A stretch of 64,000 nucleotides of DNA, from contig NC_088873.1 in NCBI RefSeq assembly GCF_032884065.1, forward strand, positions 22,681,558 to 22,745,557, read 5' to 3'. Positions 37,201-48,049 of this stretch are shown here, in pieces. The notes under the pieces were generated by a model. It saw only the letters and a list, made by a program, of their open reading frames with translations. It did no database searches and was not told where the DNA came from. Source of the DNA: Artemia franciscana (Eukaryota; Arthropoda; Branchiopoda; Anostraca; Artemiidae). A program made the position numbers and the translations under genes. Position 1 is the stretch's first letter, and every line of letters begins with the position of its first letter.

Positions 37201-37900
37201 CTTTGAATTGTAAAAGTAGGAATAGACCGGATTGCCCAGAAGAAGTAAAAAAAATGAGTTACAGTATACCCACGTTTTTGCTTCAAATTTCTGTAGTCTT
37301 CAACGGATTTCACTATAAAATGTTGCGACAACCTATGCCATTCTGTTTAAATGTATCTGCAGAATAAACTATGAAGCAATAAGTCAATCTTATAGAATTT
37401 AGAATAAATCTATAAAGGTCTAGATAGAAGTTTGAGGTTCCTTGACTCAAGTCCTCCCCAGGGCTCTTGTGATCAAGCCTCTTGTGATCAAGCCTCTTTG
37501 AGAAAGTCCGCTCTAAACTTGGGCATGGGCTTGAGTATGTTTCAACAGTCTCATATTCAGGTCACCACAACTTTCGCTTTGCATTATTTTTTTGTGTCTG
37601 TGCGTGCGTTCCAGCAATGTATAAAATATACCTGTGATCTACGTTTCAACAGAGTGGGTAGATCATCATCGATTCTAGTTGCAATTGTTGCCTGCTTTTT
37701 ATTGTTAATGAGCTTTAATGAAGACTGAAGAAGCGTTCGTCGGCATACAATTATTTGAGATGAATTTTCATACCTTAAGAAAATACCTTTCAACTTCAGA
37801 CAGACTGTTTCTTTGATGCTATACTATGGTTTCTTTATATTTTTTCATGAAAAAAAGGTTCCCAGCTCAAGTAAAGAGCGAAATTCAAACTCATAATGTG
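31261..37900 (+). other. TMEM64 3' UTR candidate and intergenic DNA
   Basis: No second gene is found in 6.6 kb. Possible poly-A signals are at 32180-32185 (AATAAA) and further on near 33626 and 34361. Small ORFs at 32717-32923, 34463-34798 and 37432-37728 lack any recognisable domain. The stretch has fewer recognisable repeats than the rest of the window. Confidence 0.45.
35334..35383. repeat. Perfect 25-bp tandem duplication
   Basis: The unit begins GTGCATACCAATATTTTTAG and occurs twice without mismatch (35334-35358, 35359-35383). Confidence 0.85.
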
Positions 37901-38079
37901 CAAAAATATCAATGCTATCAAGCTCAAAAGTGGTCCGAAGAGAACACAAGCGTTTGACTTTTTATCCCTAGCACTTCAAGACGAACGCTCAAACACCAGG
38001 GCAGTTGGGACTGAATAGAAGGTATTTCCACAATATCTCAAGAATTTTAAAACGTATCAAGCCTTTTTAAAACGTATCA

Positions 38080-39080
38080 AATAGTGTGGTAACGAACCGT
38101 AGTAAGGAGTGACTAGGCTCAATAGTAACCAAAAGTTTAAAAAACGGAATTTTGATACCAATATATACATCAAAAGAATCAGGTTTTATGCCGATTTTAA
38201 ATATACAAGTTTCATCAAGTTTAGTATTACCCATAAAAGGTTACGATCCTGCGAAAATTAGCTTTATTTTCAAAAAAACGGCGAAACACTCCCTAAAAGT
38301 CATAGGATCTTAATAAAAATTACACCGTCAGATTCGACGGATCAGAGAACCCTGCTGTAGAGGTTTCAAGCTCTTTTCTGCAAAAATATGGACTTTTGTA
38401 TTTTTTGCCAGAAGAAAGAACACAGATGCCTGTTTATTTGTTTTTTTTTTGTTCCCAGAGATGATTGTATTGGCCCTGTGGTCCTAAAATGTCACGAGAT
38501 GGCTCATTATAACGGAAATTAAAATTTCTAGCGCCCTTTTTAAGTGACCAAAAAATGGAGGGCAACTAGCCCCCCACCCACGCTCTTTTTTCCCAGTCAC
38601 CGGACTAAAATTTTGAGATAGCCATTTTGTTCAGCATAGTCGAAAAATCTAATAACTATGTCTTTGAGGACGACTTAGTCCCCCACAGTCCATGGGGGAA
38701 GGGTTGCAAATTATGAACTTAGCCCATTGTTTACATATAGTATTGGTTACTTGGAAGTATACTGACGTTTTCAGGTGGGATTTTTTTCTGGTGGTGGGAG
38801 GGGGGGGGATGAGGGACGGAGTTACGTGAGAGGATCTTTCCATGGAGGAATTCATCATGGGGGAAGAGTTTTCATTAAGGGGGCACTGGGTTTTCCAGCA
38901 TTATTAAAAAAAACGAGAAATTAAATAAAAAAGCAAGTTTTTTTTACTTAAAGTAAGGAGCAACATTAAAACTTAAAAGGGAATAGAAATTATTACATAT
39001 ATGAGGGGGTTCGTACCCTCCCCTCCTCAATACCTACCTCTTTACTCTATTTTTTTTGTAATTTCAAAAGAGCTATTCAA
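38080..39080 (+). repeat. Dispersed repeat family, longest copy
   Basis: In order: GAACCGTAGTAAGGAGTGAC, TAGTAACCAAAAGTTTAAAA, CATCAAAAGAATCAGGTTTT, CCATAAAAGGTTACGATCCT, CTGCTGTAGAGGTTTCAAGC, GCGCCCTTTTTAAGTGACCA, TTTTGAGATAGCCATTTTGT, then GTAAGGAGCAACATTAAAAC and ATATGAGGGGGTTCGTACCC. Pieces of this order recur at 25190-25830 (minus), 40640-41220 (minus), 50060-50240 and 59108-60620. It has no ORF and no seen target duplications. I take it as a ~1-kb non-autonomous element. Confidence 0.7.
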
Positions 39081-39240
39081 GGAGGCACACTCGTGCCTCT
39101 ATAAAGAGGCGAACTACGACAATGTTAAGCGATCTTCGGTTCCAGTGGTCGCAGAGGGATGCATTTCGTAGCCCGAGCTCCAACTAAGAAACCTGCCAAA
39201 TTTCATCCCCCTCCAACTTTTCCTTCATGGGAAAAATCTG
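39081..39240. other. Lead-in to the 39.2-39.7 kb duplicated segment
   Basis: AGGCACACTCGTGCCTCTATA at 39091 contains a small perfect palindrome (AGGCACnnnnGTGCCT). Base composition becomes more GC-rich than the surroundings here. Confidence 0.45.
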
Positions 39241-39241
39241 G

Positions 39242-39704
39242 CCGAAAGTTTCGACCCGTCAACCCCAGCCCCCCTTTAACGTTGTCCGATCGGGCTGAAA
39301 TTCACAAGTTAAGGTCCCCTAGGGCCCAGGAGCTTATCCGCGAAATTGCAGTTCGATCCGACAACTCCTTCCCTGTTTTCCCGAAACCACGCATAGCCAC
39401 TTAATGTTCATTTTCTTTTTTTTTTGCTCGACGCCTACAGGTCACAGCCGACATCGGATCTGGGTGTACGAGGACTCATTCGATGCGGAATTCTCCGAGT
39501 AATTTTCCTGGAAAGTTCCGTAGGAAAATCTTAACCCCCCGAAAGTTTCGACCCACCAACCCCACCCCCCTTTTAACGTTGTCCGATCGGGCTGAAATTC
39601 ACAAGTTAAGGTCCCCTACGGCCCAGGAGCTTATCCGCGAAATTTCAGCTCGATCCGATAACTCCTTCCCTGTTTTCCAGAAACCACGCATTAGCTACTT
39701 AATT
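39242..39704 (+). repeat. Two tandem copies (~165 bp, 297 bp apart) of a GC-richer segment
   Basis: 39242-39405 and 39539-39704 share CCGAAAGTTTCGACCC, AACGTTGTCCGATCGGGCTG, AAATTCACAAGTTAAGGTCC and CAGGAGCTTATCCGCGAAAT. The offset is 297 = 3x99, and both copies are open in the same plus frame, giving similar peptides with LTLSDRAEIHKLRSP and AQELIREI. No domain is known to me, so coding status is open. The short ORFs (39159-39404, 39483-39734) could equally be chance in GC-rich repeat DNA. Confidence 0.7.
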
Positions 39705-39767
39705 AACGCATTTCTCCACAAGAGCCCATGTTAATTTGAAAATTTTAAAAGTTATATTTACACACAT

Positions 39768-39841
39768 GCAAGTGGTTAGCTCAGTCGGTAAAGCGTGGGA
39801 CTTTTAATCCTCGGGTCAAGGGTTCAAGTCTCTTACGGGCG
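39768..39841 (+). tRNA. tRNA-Lys(UUU)-like sequence, probably a pseudogene
   Basis: It has TAGCTCAGTCGGTAAAGC (D arm with A box), CTTTTAA anticodon loop with anticodon TTT, and AAGGG-TTCAAGT-CTCTT (T arm with B box). A T7 run at 39843-39849 serves as Pol III terminator. The 3' end CGGGCG fits tRNA-Lys, but the 5' strand (GCAAGTGGT) does not pair well and there are extra bases before the D arm. It is therefore likely a decayed gene or the head of a tRNA-derived repeat. Confidence 0.5.
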
Positions 39842-39992
39842 GTTTTTTTCACAACATCAAAATAAAAGTGTATAATTTCGATAACACCTGGACAGCTTAT
39901 CATTTGAGAGATAACAGAATATTAGCTTCTTATGAGCAAAAGAAACATTTCGGTCATTCTATCTATTTTTTTTCTATTTTATACAATAATTT

Positions 39993-40056
39993 AAAAGCGG
40001 GGGGGGGGGCTTTGGGGGGCGGCAGCCACCCAACTTCCTCTCCTAATTCCTGTACG
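39993..40056. repeat. Partial third copy of the GC-rich foldback arm
   Basis: AAAAGCGGGG...GGCTTTGGGGGGCGGCAG then CTCCTAATTCCTGTACG matches 40463-40520 in direct orientation with a few changes. Confidence 0.7.
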
Positions 40057-40112
40057 AGGAGTACAGGAATTATTAAATTACATCCACCATGGATTGTAGA
40101 AAAACGTACAGA

Positions 40113-40587
40113 AATAATAGGAAAAAAACTTCGTTTTCTTAAAGAGTTAAAGAGGCTGCGTCCCAAAGTCGAACCTTAAAACGTACAGGAACTAGAAGAG
40201 GCAGTCGGGGGGCTGCCGCCCCCCAAACCCTCCGCTTTTAAAGACTCTTTTGTACAGGTTTTTTGTTTTTTTTTGCTAACCCACCGCTCTTGGTTGGCTT
40301 CGGAAAGGCCCTCTTTTAATTAACAAAAAATTGAAATGAATGAATAATGGAATAACTTCGAAAAATGTTAAACACAAGAGGACAGGAGAACCATTGCGCC
40401 GAAACTAGTAATTAGTAACAATGAAGTCCCCCCACAAAAAAACTGTACAAAAGAGTCCTTAAAAGCGGGGGGTTTGGGGGGCGGCAGTCCCCCAACTGTC
40501 TCTTCTAATTCCTGTACGTTTTAAGGTTCGACTTTGGGACGCAGCCTCTTTAACTCTTTAAGAAAACGAAGTTTTTTTCCTATTATT
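40113..40587. repeat. GC-rich foldback, 145-bp inverted arms, 185-bp spacer
   Basis: 40113-40257 and 40443-40587 are reverse complements with very few mismatches. Each arm contains GCTGCGTCCCAAAGTCGAAC, a TTAAAACGTACAGGAA-type stretch, and a GGGGGGCTGCCGCCCCCC or GGGGGGCGGCAGTCCCCC block that is itself a hairpin. The spacer holds GGTTGGCTTCGGAAAGGCCC. No transposase and no clear target duplication. Confidence 0.8.
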
Positions 40588-40639
40588 ATTTTAATTAAAC
40601 GGCCTTTATGATTCAGGGGTCATTCTTAAAGAATTGGAA

Positions 40640-41220
40640 CAAAATTCAAACAATAGTGTAAAGAGCGAGCTATTGACGAGTGGGCGAACCCCCTCATATA
40701 CGTAATAAAAAAATTGTCTTGATTCTTCAGTAAAGACTACTCAAACACAAGAGCCCTTGATTTTTGATTAGAAGTATTTTTAGAGAGTTTTAAGACTTTA
40801 GCGTAAAGAACGAGGGTTGAGGAAGGGGCAGCTTCCCTAATATATAGAATAATTTCTGTTTGTTTAAGTTTTAATGTTGCTCCTTACTTTCAGTTGAAAA
40901 GACTTTATTTAAATATTATAAGGGCTTGAAATATCAATTTCTTGAGTTTACAAACATGTTGGATTTGACGGTGTAAATTGCATTTGCATCACACATATTT
41001 TTGGGGATATTATTCTTTTTCTAAAATTATGCTGATTACTTGTTATGGGTACGGTAGCTTTAAAACCAATGAATTTCACATTCCTGCAACCAGATTCTTT
41101 TTAAGTGTCTATTGCTTTTAAACCAGTTAATTACAGTTACAGCTACTATTGAAGGTGTTGCTCTTTACTTAACTTTGTATTACCATTAACGGTGATAAAT
41201 TTCTTCTTTTTACCCTATAG
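40640..41220 (-). repeat. Dispersed repeat family copy, minus orientation
   Basis: GGGCGAACCCCCTCATATAC (40682) is the inverse of the 38999-39020 block, GCTCCTTACTTTCAGTTGAA (40878) the inverse of GTAAGGAGCAAC. Together with 38080-39080 it brackets 39.08-40.64 kb in inverted orientation. Confidence 0.6.
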
Positions 41221-43514
41221 TGTATTCAAATTCAGAACGATGTATTATCCATTACAACTAGTTTTTAAAGGTTTAGACAAGCTACTTTGACTTTTAATAC
41301 CCGAGCCTCAGTTGTCAACTAAAACAAAATTATGTACAACTATACTGACAATTTTTGCCCTGCAAGTATTTTGGCGAGGCAGGCAATCTTCGACTTACAA
41401 GCCCTAAAATCCATTTACTTTCAAAGATAAGTCCTTTGATAGCATTGGAATATCACAAATAAGAAAAAGAAATCTCACATTTAAATATTTTTTTGCCTAA
41501 TAAATTCAAATGGTAAATTCAAATCAATGTTAGCGAATGTTATATATTTGGAATCGGCATAAAACCCAAATTCAGTCCGATGCCTGCTCCACTAAAGTAG
41601 GACATTTTTGTGCCAAAATGAAACTTGAGCTTTTTGTACAATCCTAAGAAAATTTAATGTTGAATTTGAATTTTACTACTTTGAGAGAAAGCGTACTTTA
41701 GGTTATTCCCGAAATGGCCATTCAATTGCCATTACTTTTAGTTAATGAAACTAGTAAAGATTCCGATGGAACAAATAAGAAGAACAAATAGGATTAGAGA
41801 TCGTCTTAGATAGACAAAACAGATAGATAGGTTTATTCAAAAATAAAAACATCAATAAATCGGAACAATCAAAACATCTAAATCATCACAGTCTGCCCAT
41901 AAGGCTCTATTCTCCACTAAAAATGATTCCCCCAAAACAAGGTTATGTCATTTTTGCTAAGCACAAGAGTTTGATGGGTCAGGAAAGAGAAACATAAGTT
42001 TCTTCCAGCTGGAAAAGGAAATACCTTTCCTTCCAGCTGGAAAAGGAAGGACTGATCATAGTGAAGGTCTCATTCATCCCAAGGGAATGAAAATGGTGAG
42101 GAGGAACTTATTCAAACTTCACTGAAAGCAAAGAGCTAAAGGAGGTGAGATTTGAGCTCTTGGGAATATATAATGGAAAGTTGCCAAAAGCTTATTGAGT
42201 AGCAGGGATTTTGAGCTTTGATTTATTTGGATAACCTTGGAATATCGAAAGAGGTTTTTATAGGGCGTGTAAGTTTGTAAAACCATATTTATGTTTTGCT
42301 TTGTGATGTTAGGTAACAATATTTTTACGTTTGGGGTTGTTTAGTGATGGCCCATATGGCTTTTGGGCTAAATAAATCTATCTATCCAGCTTTTTATCTC
42401 TGCTTGAATTCTTTCTCCATGTCTTTGTACTTAAATTTATAAACATTTTAAAAAGGTATTTGGGCATCTTTTTCTGTGAAAGGTTCTATGCATTGCTAGG
42501 GATCTGCTACCATACTAATCATCTGCAAATGCGGCACTTTGTTTTTGTTGTTGTTTCTTTTGCAGAGAATCATGAGTTGTCATTATATATTAAAGGACTA
42601 AATATCTTATGTTTTATTTTCGAAAATTATTATCTTTACTATCATTCACTTTACTTTTCTGCCATCTAAGAATCACTAAATAAACAATTGCATTAACAGC
42701 AATTTGACCATTGCTTCTCTTTTTCTCTTTAACTGTCTAGATATTTCATATGGTTCAAGAAGCTTCATCAGAGACAAATTTGTGAAGCCGTATAGCCACC
42801 TCTATTTTCGTAGGAGTTCAAAACATGGAAGGTAGGGGGTCAACGATAGAAAGGTGTTGTTATAGCCGCTGTAAGATTAAAATAAAACTGTATATGTATA
42901 TTTTTTCTGAAGGAAAGAAGGGACGGGGCGGAGGAGAAATTAAAACCCCTGGTCTCAGCCTCAAAAAAGTCCCACTTTGATTTTTTTTATGTATAAAATT
43001 ACATAATAAGTTAAGTTTTTTTTATTATTTAACTTAATCAAATCTGTTTATACTTGTATAATTGACTCTTGTATAATTTTCTTTTACCACTGATTAAAAA
43101 ATTAAAAATCGAAAGAGACCTATAGCCTAAACTTTTGAGAAAACTTACGCAATAGTACAACCAGAAAATATAGCTGTACACACAGATCTGGCGAATATTG
43201 CATATAATTCCTTGCTTACAATAGACAGAATCATTTTTACGACCTGCCAAAGTCATTCGCAACGGTAGCTGAACGAGGAAGGGACGAAGAAACATGTCTT
43301 TAAGGCCCAGTCTTTGCTCTCAGTAACTGTAGGTGAAGGACATTCTAAAATCTTCAACCCTTCCTGAATTGTAATCAAGACATATTTTCCCCTAATCATC
43401 AGAATAGAAAAGAAAAATATCGGATAATCCGTGATATTAGGCTAATATTACTAATAAAAAAAAACAACATCACCACTTAAAAGAGAAAACGAAGGAAAGA
43501 TAAAACGAAATGGG
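41221..43514. other. Intergenic with two retroelement 3' tails
   Basis: No gene. At 41818-41842, CAGATAGATAGGTTTATTC looks like a minus-oriented 3' tail. At 42345-42388, GGCTTTTGGGCTAAATAAATCTATCTATCC looks like a plus-oriented LINE tail ending in (ATCT)n. The two tails thus point outward. Between them 18-bp perfect copies of TTCCAGCTGGAAAAGGAA sit at 42003-42020 and 42031-42048. Confidence 0.4.
43021..43026 (-). terminator. Candidate poly-A signal for the DMAC2-like gene
   Basis: TTTATT on the plus strand (AATAAA on minus), about 490 bp after the stop codon. No closer canonical signal was seen. Confidence 0.35.
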
Positions 43515-44867
43515 TTAACCAGAAATCCTTTCACGCTGAGTTTCATCTGCAAGATCAGATCTAATAGATTTTTCCAGTTCCAAATCAAACTCTTTCACGT
43601 TCACTTTCACTTCAGGTCCATCATCTGGATTACCATTCAATCTATCATCTAATAGTATCTGATCATTGACTTTAACATCACCAATTAATAAATCATCATC
43701 CCTTAGTTCTTCCAAAAGGATACATGTAAGATGAAACTCCTTCGAAGCTTCCCTATTACCAAGCTCAACATGTTTTAGCTTCTTTAATTTACTCAGACTG
43801 GCTATCCCTCTTGAAGTAATTTTCGGGCAGCCTGAAAGATTTATTGATTCTAATGATTCTGAAAATTCACCTGAAAGTCTATCCAGGCACCAGTCATCAA
43901 TATATTCACAATTACTAAGATTTAGACGTTTAATACACTTTAAACCACGAAGGTTAAGGAGCCCTTCATAAACAAGAGGCAGTCCAGATGCATTGATTTC
44001 TTCAATTTTCCATTCACCATCATAAGATGATGGAAGAGAGGATCCATTTTCATCACAGTAAAACTCATTTTTATTACTGAATTTTACAGAAGCCCCGCGA
44101 AAAACCAAGAAATGAGCAGCAGCTAAATCCGGCCCAAGAATATAGAATCTAGCATCAATAAATTGCTGATTCTTTACATACTGATCGTACTTTCGCCATT
44201 TAATTTCATAGCGGATTCCACTTGCAGTAAGCAGGGATTCTGCCCTCCGGATTTTACGCTGAAGGTGGTATGCCACATTTTTCTTTGATTTTGGAAACCA
44301 ATTTGTGATCGGTTCACCTTCATGTTTAATAAGAGGTTCTCCCGGTCTATTATTTGTCTGTACAACTAATCCATACTGATCACTCATGATCGGTACAGTA
44401 AGTGGTACGTTCGGATCAACTACTTCGATTGTTCTTACGTTCCATCTCCTTACTCTTTCAGCAATTTCTTCTTTACTAGCCTCAGTCCAAATAGGTTTAA
44501 TTTCTTTTTCTTTCTCTGCCATTATTTCTTGAAAAGTTTTTCGTGGTCTGGGGGCAGGAGGATTAGGTCTGTAACAGGGTGTAAAAGGAAACAAGGATTC
44601 ATGTGGATTTTCGTACCCAGATGAAGGAACAATGCAAATGGCGCCATCTTTGTCAATATAAACCCCCGGCACAATTTTTTTGGCTGAATCTGGCATTGGT
44701 GGATATAATGTCCTTTTCTCTGTTTCAACTTTGCTTTCCAACGAAGATTTTACAGGCTTAAGAGCATTGTTTGTATTTGATTCACTTGAACTTAGTGAGT
44801 TTGAACAGCAGCGAAGAGAACGCCAGCTCCTCAAAAACAAAAGTTGTTTCGTAGTTTTGATCCACAT
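43515..44867 (-). CDS. DMAC2: DMAC2 (ATP5SL)-like mitochondrial complex I assembly factor
   Basis: 450 codons without an intron, ATG at 44867-44865, TAA at 43517-43515. Residues 1-25 (MWIKTTKQLLFLRSWRSLRC) are basic and hydrophobic without acids, as in a mitochondrial targeting peptide. Residues ~210-270 carry ARFYILGPDLAAAHFLVFRG and ASVKF, and 293-370 carry GLPLVYEGLLNLRGLKCIKR, CEYIDDWCLDRLSG, SLESINLSGCPKITSRGIAS. The YEGL.NL, HVDDWCL, SLxxLxLxGCPxIxxRGLxxL series is the leucine-rich part of DMAC2, which assembles the distal membrane arm of complex I. Human DMAC2 is about 257 aa, so the first ~190 and last ~65 residues are extra. DMAC2L (ATP5S) is a less likely alternative. Confidence 0.85.
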   Translation of the reverse strand: MWIKTTKQLLFLRSWRSLRCCSNSLSSSESNTNNALKPVKSSLESKVETEKRTLYPPMPDSAKKIVPGVYIDKDGAICIVPSSGYENPHESLFPFTPCYRPNPPAPRPRKTFQEIMAEKEKEIKPIWTEASKEEIAERVRRWNVRTIEVVDPNVPLTVPIMSDQYGLVVQTNNRPGEPLIKHEGEPITNWFPKSKKNVAYHLQRKIRRAESLLTASGIRYEIKWRKYDQYVKNQQFIDARFYILGPDLAAAHFLVFRGASVKFSNKNEFYCDENGSSLPSSYDGEWKIEEINASGLPLVYEGLLNLRGLKCIKRLNLSNCEYIDDWCLDRLSGEFSESLESINLSGCPKITSRGIASLSKLKKLKHVELGNREASKEFHLTCILLEELRDDDLLIGDVKVNDQILLDDRLNGNPDDGPEVKVNVKEFDLELEKSIRSDLADETQRERISG

Positions 44868-44890
44868 TGTCTGGAATAAAAAACGAAAAA
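44868..44890 (-). other. Splice acceptor just upstream of the DMAC2-like ATG
   Basis: On the minus strand, TTCGTTTTTTATTCCAG is followed by ACA and the ATG. The AG falls at 44872-44871, three bases before the start. This implies a non-coding first exon further right. That exon was not identified. Confidence 0.55.
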
Positions 44891-47800
44891 TTAGACTTTA
44901 AAGAAGCGTCAATGCTTCAAGTCAGTTCAATTACTACAACTATTGTATTTTTGAAAATCCTATAATTTTTTTAAAAAAATGCAATTTTATGCCTAAATAT
45001 TTAAATTTGCATTTTTTTAAAAGTCATTCCACGAGGGAAGGGGATTTACTACCGACCTATTTTAGCTACTGATGGATCCAGGATTTTGGCAGGTGGCAGG
45101 AAGGGGAAAGCCACTTAGAAATTAATGCCTTTTTTACTTGCCATATTTGTAGCCTAGAATCCTGAAGACCTTAGGTATTTGCTCAGATTTGTATAAATGC
45201 AAGTGAATATTGCATCTAAGCTAAAGGATCTTTGAGAGTGATCTTCTTAGATGTACTGTAAAAGAAGAAATTAATCAAAATAACCTTGTCACAATAAAAA
45301 AAAAAACATATGTTGGCTTTAAGTAATCACAGTTTACACATTTCAGTTGACCACAATACTGCCTTGCAGAGAAGCAGCAAGATCGAATAAAGTAATTGAA
45401 AAGACAATAATTTGTATAGTATTTTGATACCTAGTTCAGTTACCTTAAAGTAATTTTTCACCTAATTTAGGAAAAATTCTATTTTTTCAAGAATAGACGG
45501 AAAGCTAATGTTTTTATCTGGGGCGATTCTACATTTTCTTGTGAAATAACAGAAACTTTTATTTAAAGTGTTTGTTATTATATAATATGCATTGCTTAGA
45601 GTTTTTGGAATGACTGATGGAAGATAAGCTAATTTCCTTGCAATATCCTGACCTCTTGACCAGTTGCATCCTGACCTCTTGGTCAGTTGTATTTAGATTA
45701 GCAAAATTTTATGAATTTTCCAAATGCTGTATCAATTTTTTTGTTTTCACGTTTTTTGTCAAAATAAGTCGATGCTGACTATATCATTAAAACAGATGTG
45801 CTTTTTTAAGAGAATTATTATCATAAAAATGATCATGTCCACAAAAATCTATGACTTATTTTAGGGGAAAGCTTGTTTGAGACTTTTCGTTTGATTTTGG
45901 ATTGCTTATGTAAGCTTATTTGCCTTCCACAGCAAGCTTGAATAAAGCTTGATGAAAGAAAACTTACTAATTGGATTTTGGCAAGTTATTTTTCTTACAC
46001 ACATTATGGCAGTCTGGATTCCACCACAGATTTGAGAGGAGTATTTAGTTCTTTTGTCAGATGTATATGGTTTGAACTTTTAGATAATGGAGGGTAACTG
46101 ATATTGCTGGGATTTCATCCCTGTTTCTTTTTTTTCAGGTAAATGTCCTGTTTTTGTTTCTGTAATTACATTTGCTTAGATTTCCCTATAGAATAATTTT
46201 CAATGATTAATTAAAGTCTCGTTGCTAAGCTAGATTCTTTTGCAATAAGTAAGCTTTCAAGTTAAATTATATTTTTGTCTTCCTGAGACCATTGAAAGAT
46301 AATGCTATGCGAAAAAAGCCAACGGATTTGGCTTTTTCAGGATTTATTGGATTGGTCCGTGCCATTATGGGGTCCACCTCAAGACAAGTTTTCCTTTTAT
46401 GAAAATAGTGATTTTGGAGTTAGTTCATTTATAGACTTCAGAGTCTATGTTTCTATATTAATATTGTGAGATTTATCAGATTTGACATTGGAAGATACAA
46501 GTGACTTAATTTCTAAAACTGTATGAAATTCCACCCCCCCCCCGAACCCAGGCGGAGTAGGAAAAGAGTTTTCGAGAAGAACCGTCATTACAATTTCGAC
46601 GTTCGTTTACCCTTCAAAGAGATAGCAAAAAATACTAGGACTGACCCAGACAGGTGAACCCTTGGCCTAGAGTATGGCTTGTTTGATCACATTACCATAC
46701 CCTGGAACAGGGTATACCGTAATAAGGTATTACCATGCCCTACGTTTACGGTGCAGCAGTGATAGCTACGAGCATTCCACACTAATAGATATCAAGGATT
46801 ACTTCATTAAATTTATTAACAAGAATTGCAGGGGGAGCTATGGCTGCTATTTTGTAACAGTCAGTCATTGAAAGGTTGGTTTGGAAGTTTTCCGGTTTGT
46901 CATCTAGTTGATGAATTACTGCACAAGATCTTTAGGACACAGCAGTGTCTACTATGTTGGTAATAACTCCAAAGCAATAACTGACAAATATCCCAAGTCA
47001 TTTCACAGGTAGGTTAATCATTATTTTCGCAGAGAATATTTGAAGGTTCATAGCTAAGAACTGTTCAGTGAGTTGGTCATACCGAATGCTAAACTAGAAA
47101 CGGTTTGGAAGAATAATGACTTCCTTCTCAATCAGTAATTTGCTGAAGTAACTGAACCCCATCACAATAGTTAGATCATTCTTTGGGCTTGCTATAGCCC
47201 CACTGAAGCGGCCTTGCACCCTACACTTACCATTGGGGTTGCGCATGCATATTACGACAATGGGCATTCCTTAGCCAAAGTCTGACATCAACAGTGCCAA
47301 CTTCATTTGTATATCTTTTCATTTGGATGCTGCTGCCTATTTATTTGCTGGTTGACAACAATAGCAACTCTGCCTCTTTTTTGTTAGAGCGTGTCTTTTT
47401 AAATACAAAACACCCAGATATGTTTACAGAGGCCAACTTGTTGTGTCTTTTGTAAACATATTACACTAATATCTTCATCCTGACTAAACGCTTAGGGATC
47501 CAACAGTTTTTTTTAGGCAAGCTTCTTGAATTTGGCTGAAGAATTTGTATGTTATGGGGTCTATTGCTACTCACTTGATGAGAGGCAGTGCAGCGTTTGA
47601 TGGGTCTCTTCTAGAAATTTACGGCTCCTTTACGCAAAAATTCATACAATATCTATGGGCTTACAGATTGGTATCATTTAAGCAATCTATTAGGCTTTTC
47701 AGATGGGTTTAAGTGGAATGGCAACATTAAGCTTATTCTGTTTTTTTTTATTTTTGTTTAAACTTTGACTTTACTGTTTATCGAAATTTCTATTTGTCCT

Positions 47801-48049
47801 TTTTAGCCTTACTTTAGCATTTATAATATATTCTATTCGTTATATGTTTGACATCTTACATAAGTGTTACTGAAGGTAAACAAGCATACCTGAAAATGGA
47901 ACCTATTGATTGAACACAACATACCTATCAAATGTTCAGAATAGTTTTTCCACAAACATCAAGACATAAATGAAAGCCAGAACAAACAGAAATTACAACA
48001 AATACTCAGGTCAAATTTAAAACCAGCAAAAACTACCACACACAGGAGT
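44891..48049. other. Intergenic, no gene found
   Basis: AT-rich with T-runs. A 22-bp imperfect tandem duplication, CATCCTGACCTCTTGACCAG versus CATCCTGACCTCTTGGTCAG, lies at about 45645-45688. A C-run lies at 46535-46543. The plus ORF at 46674-46871 shows no domain. Confidence 0.45.

Noticed and set aside
46674-46871. 65-codon plus ORF
   Set aside because: No domain and no splice context. An earlier impression of retroelement similarity in 46.9-47.3 kb could not be supported by any motif.
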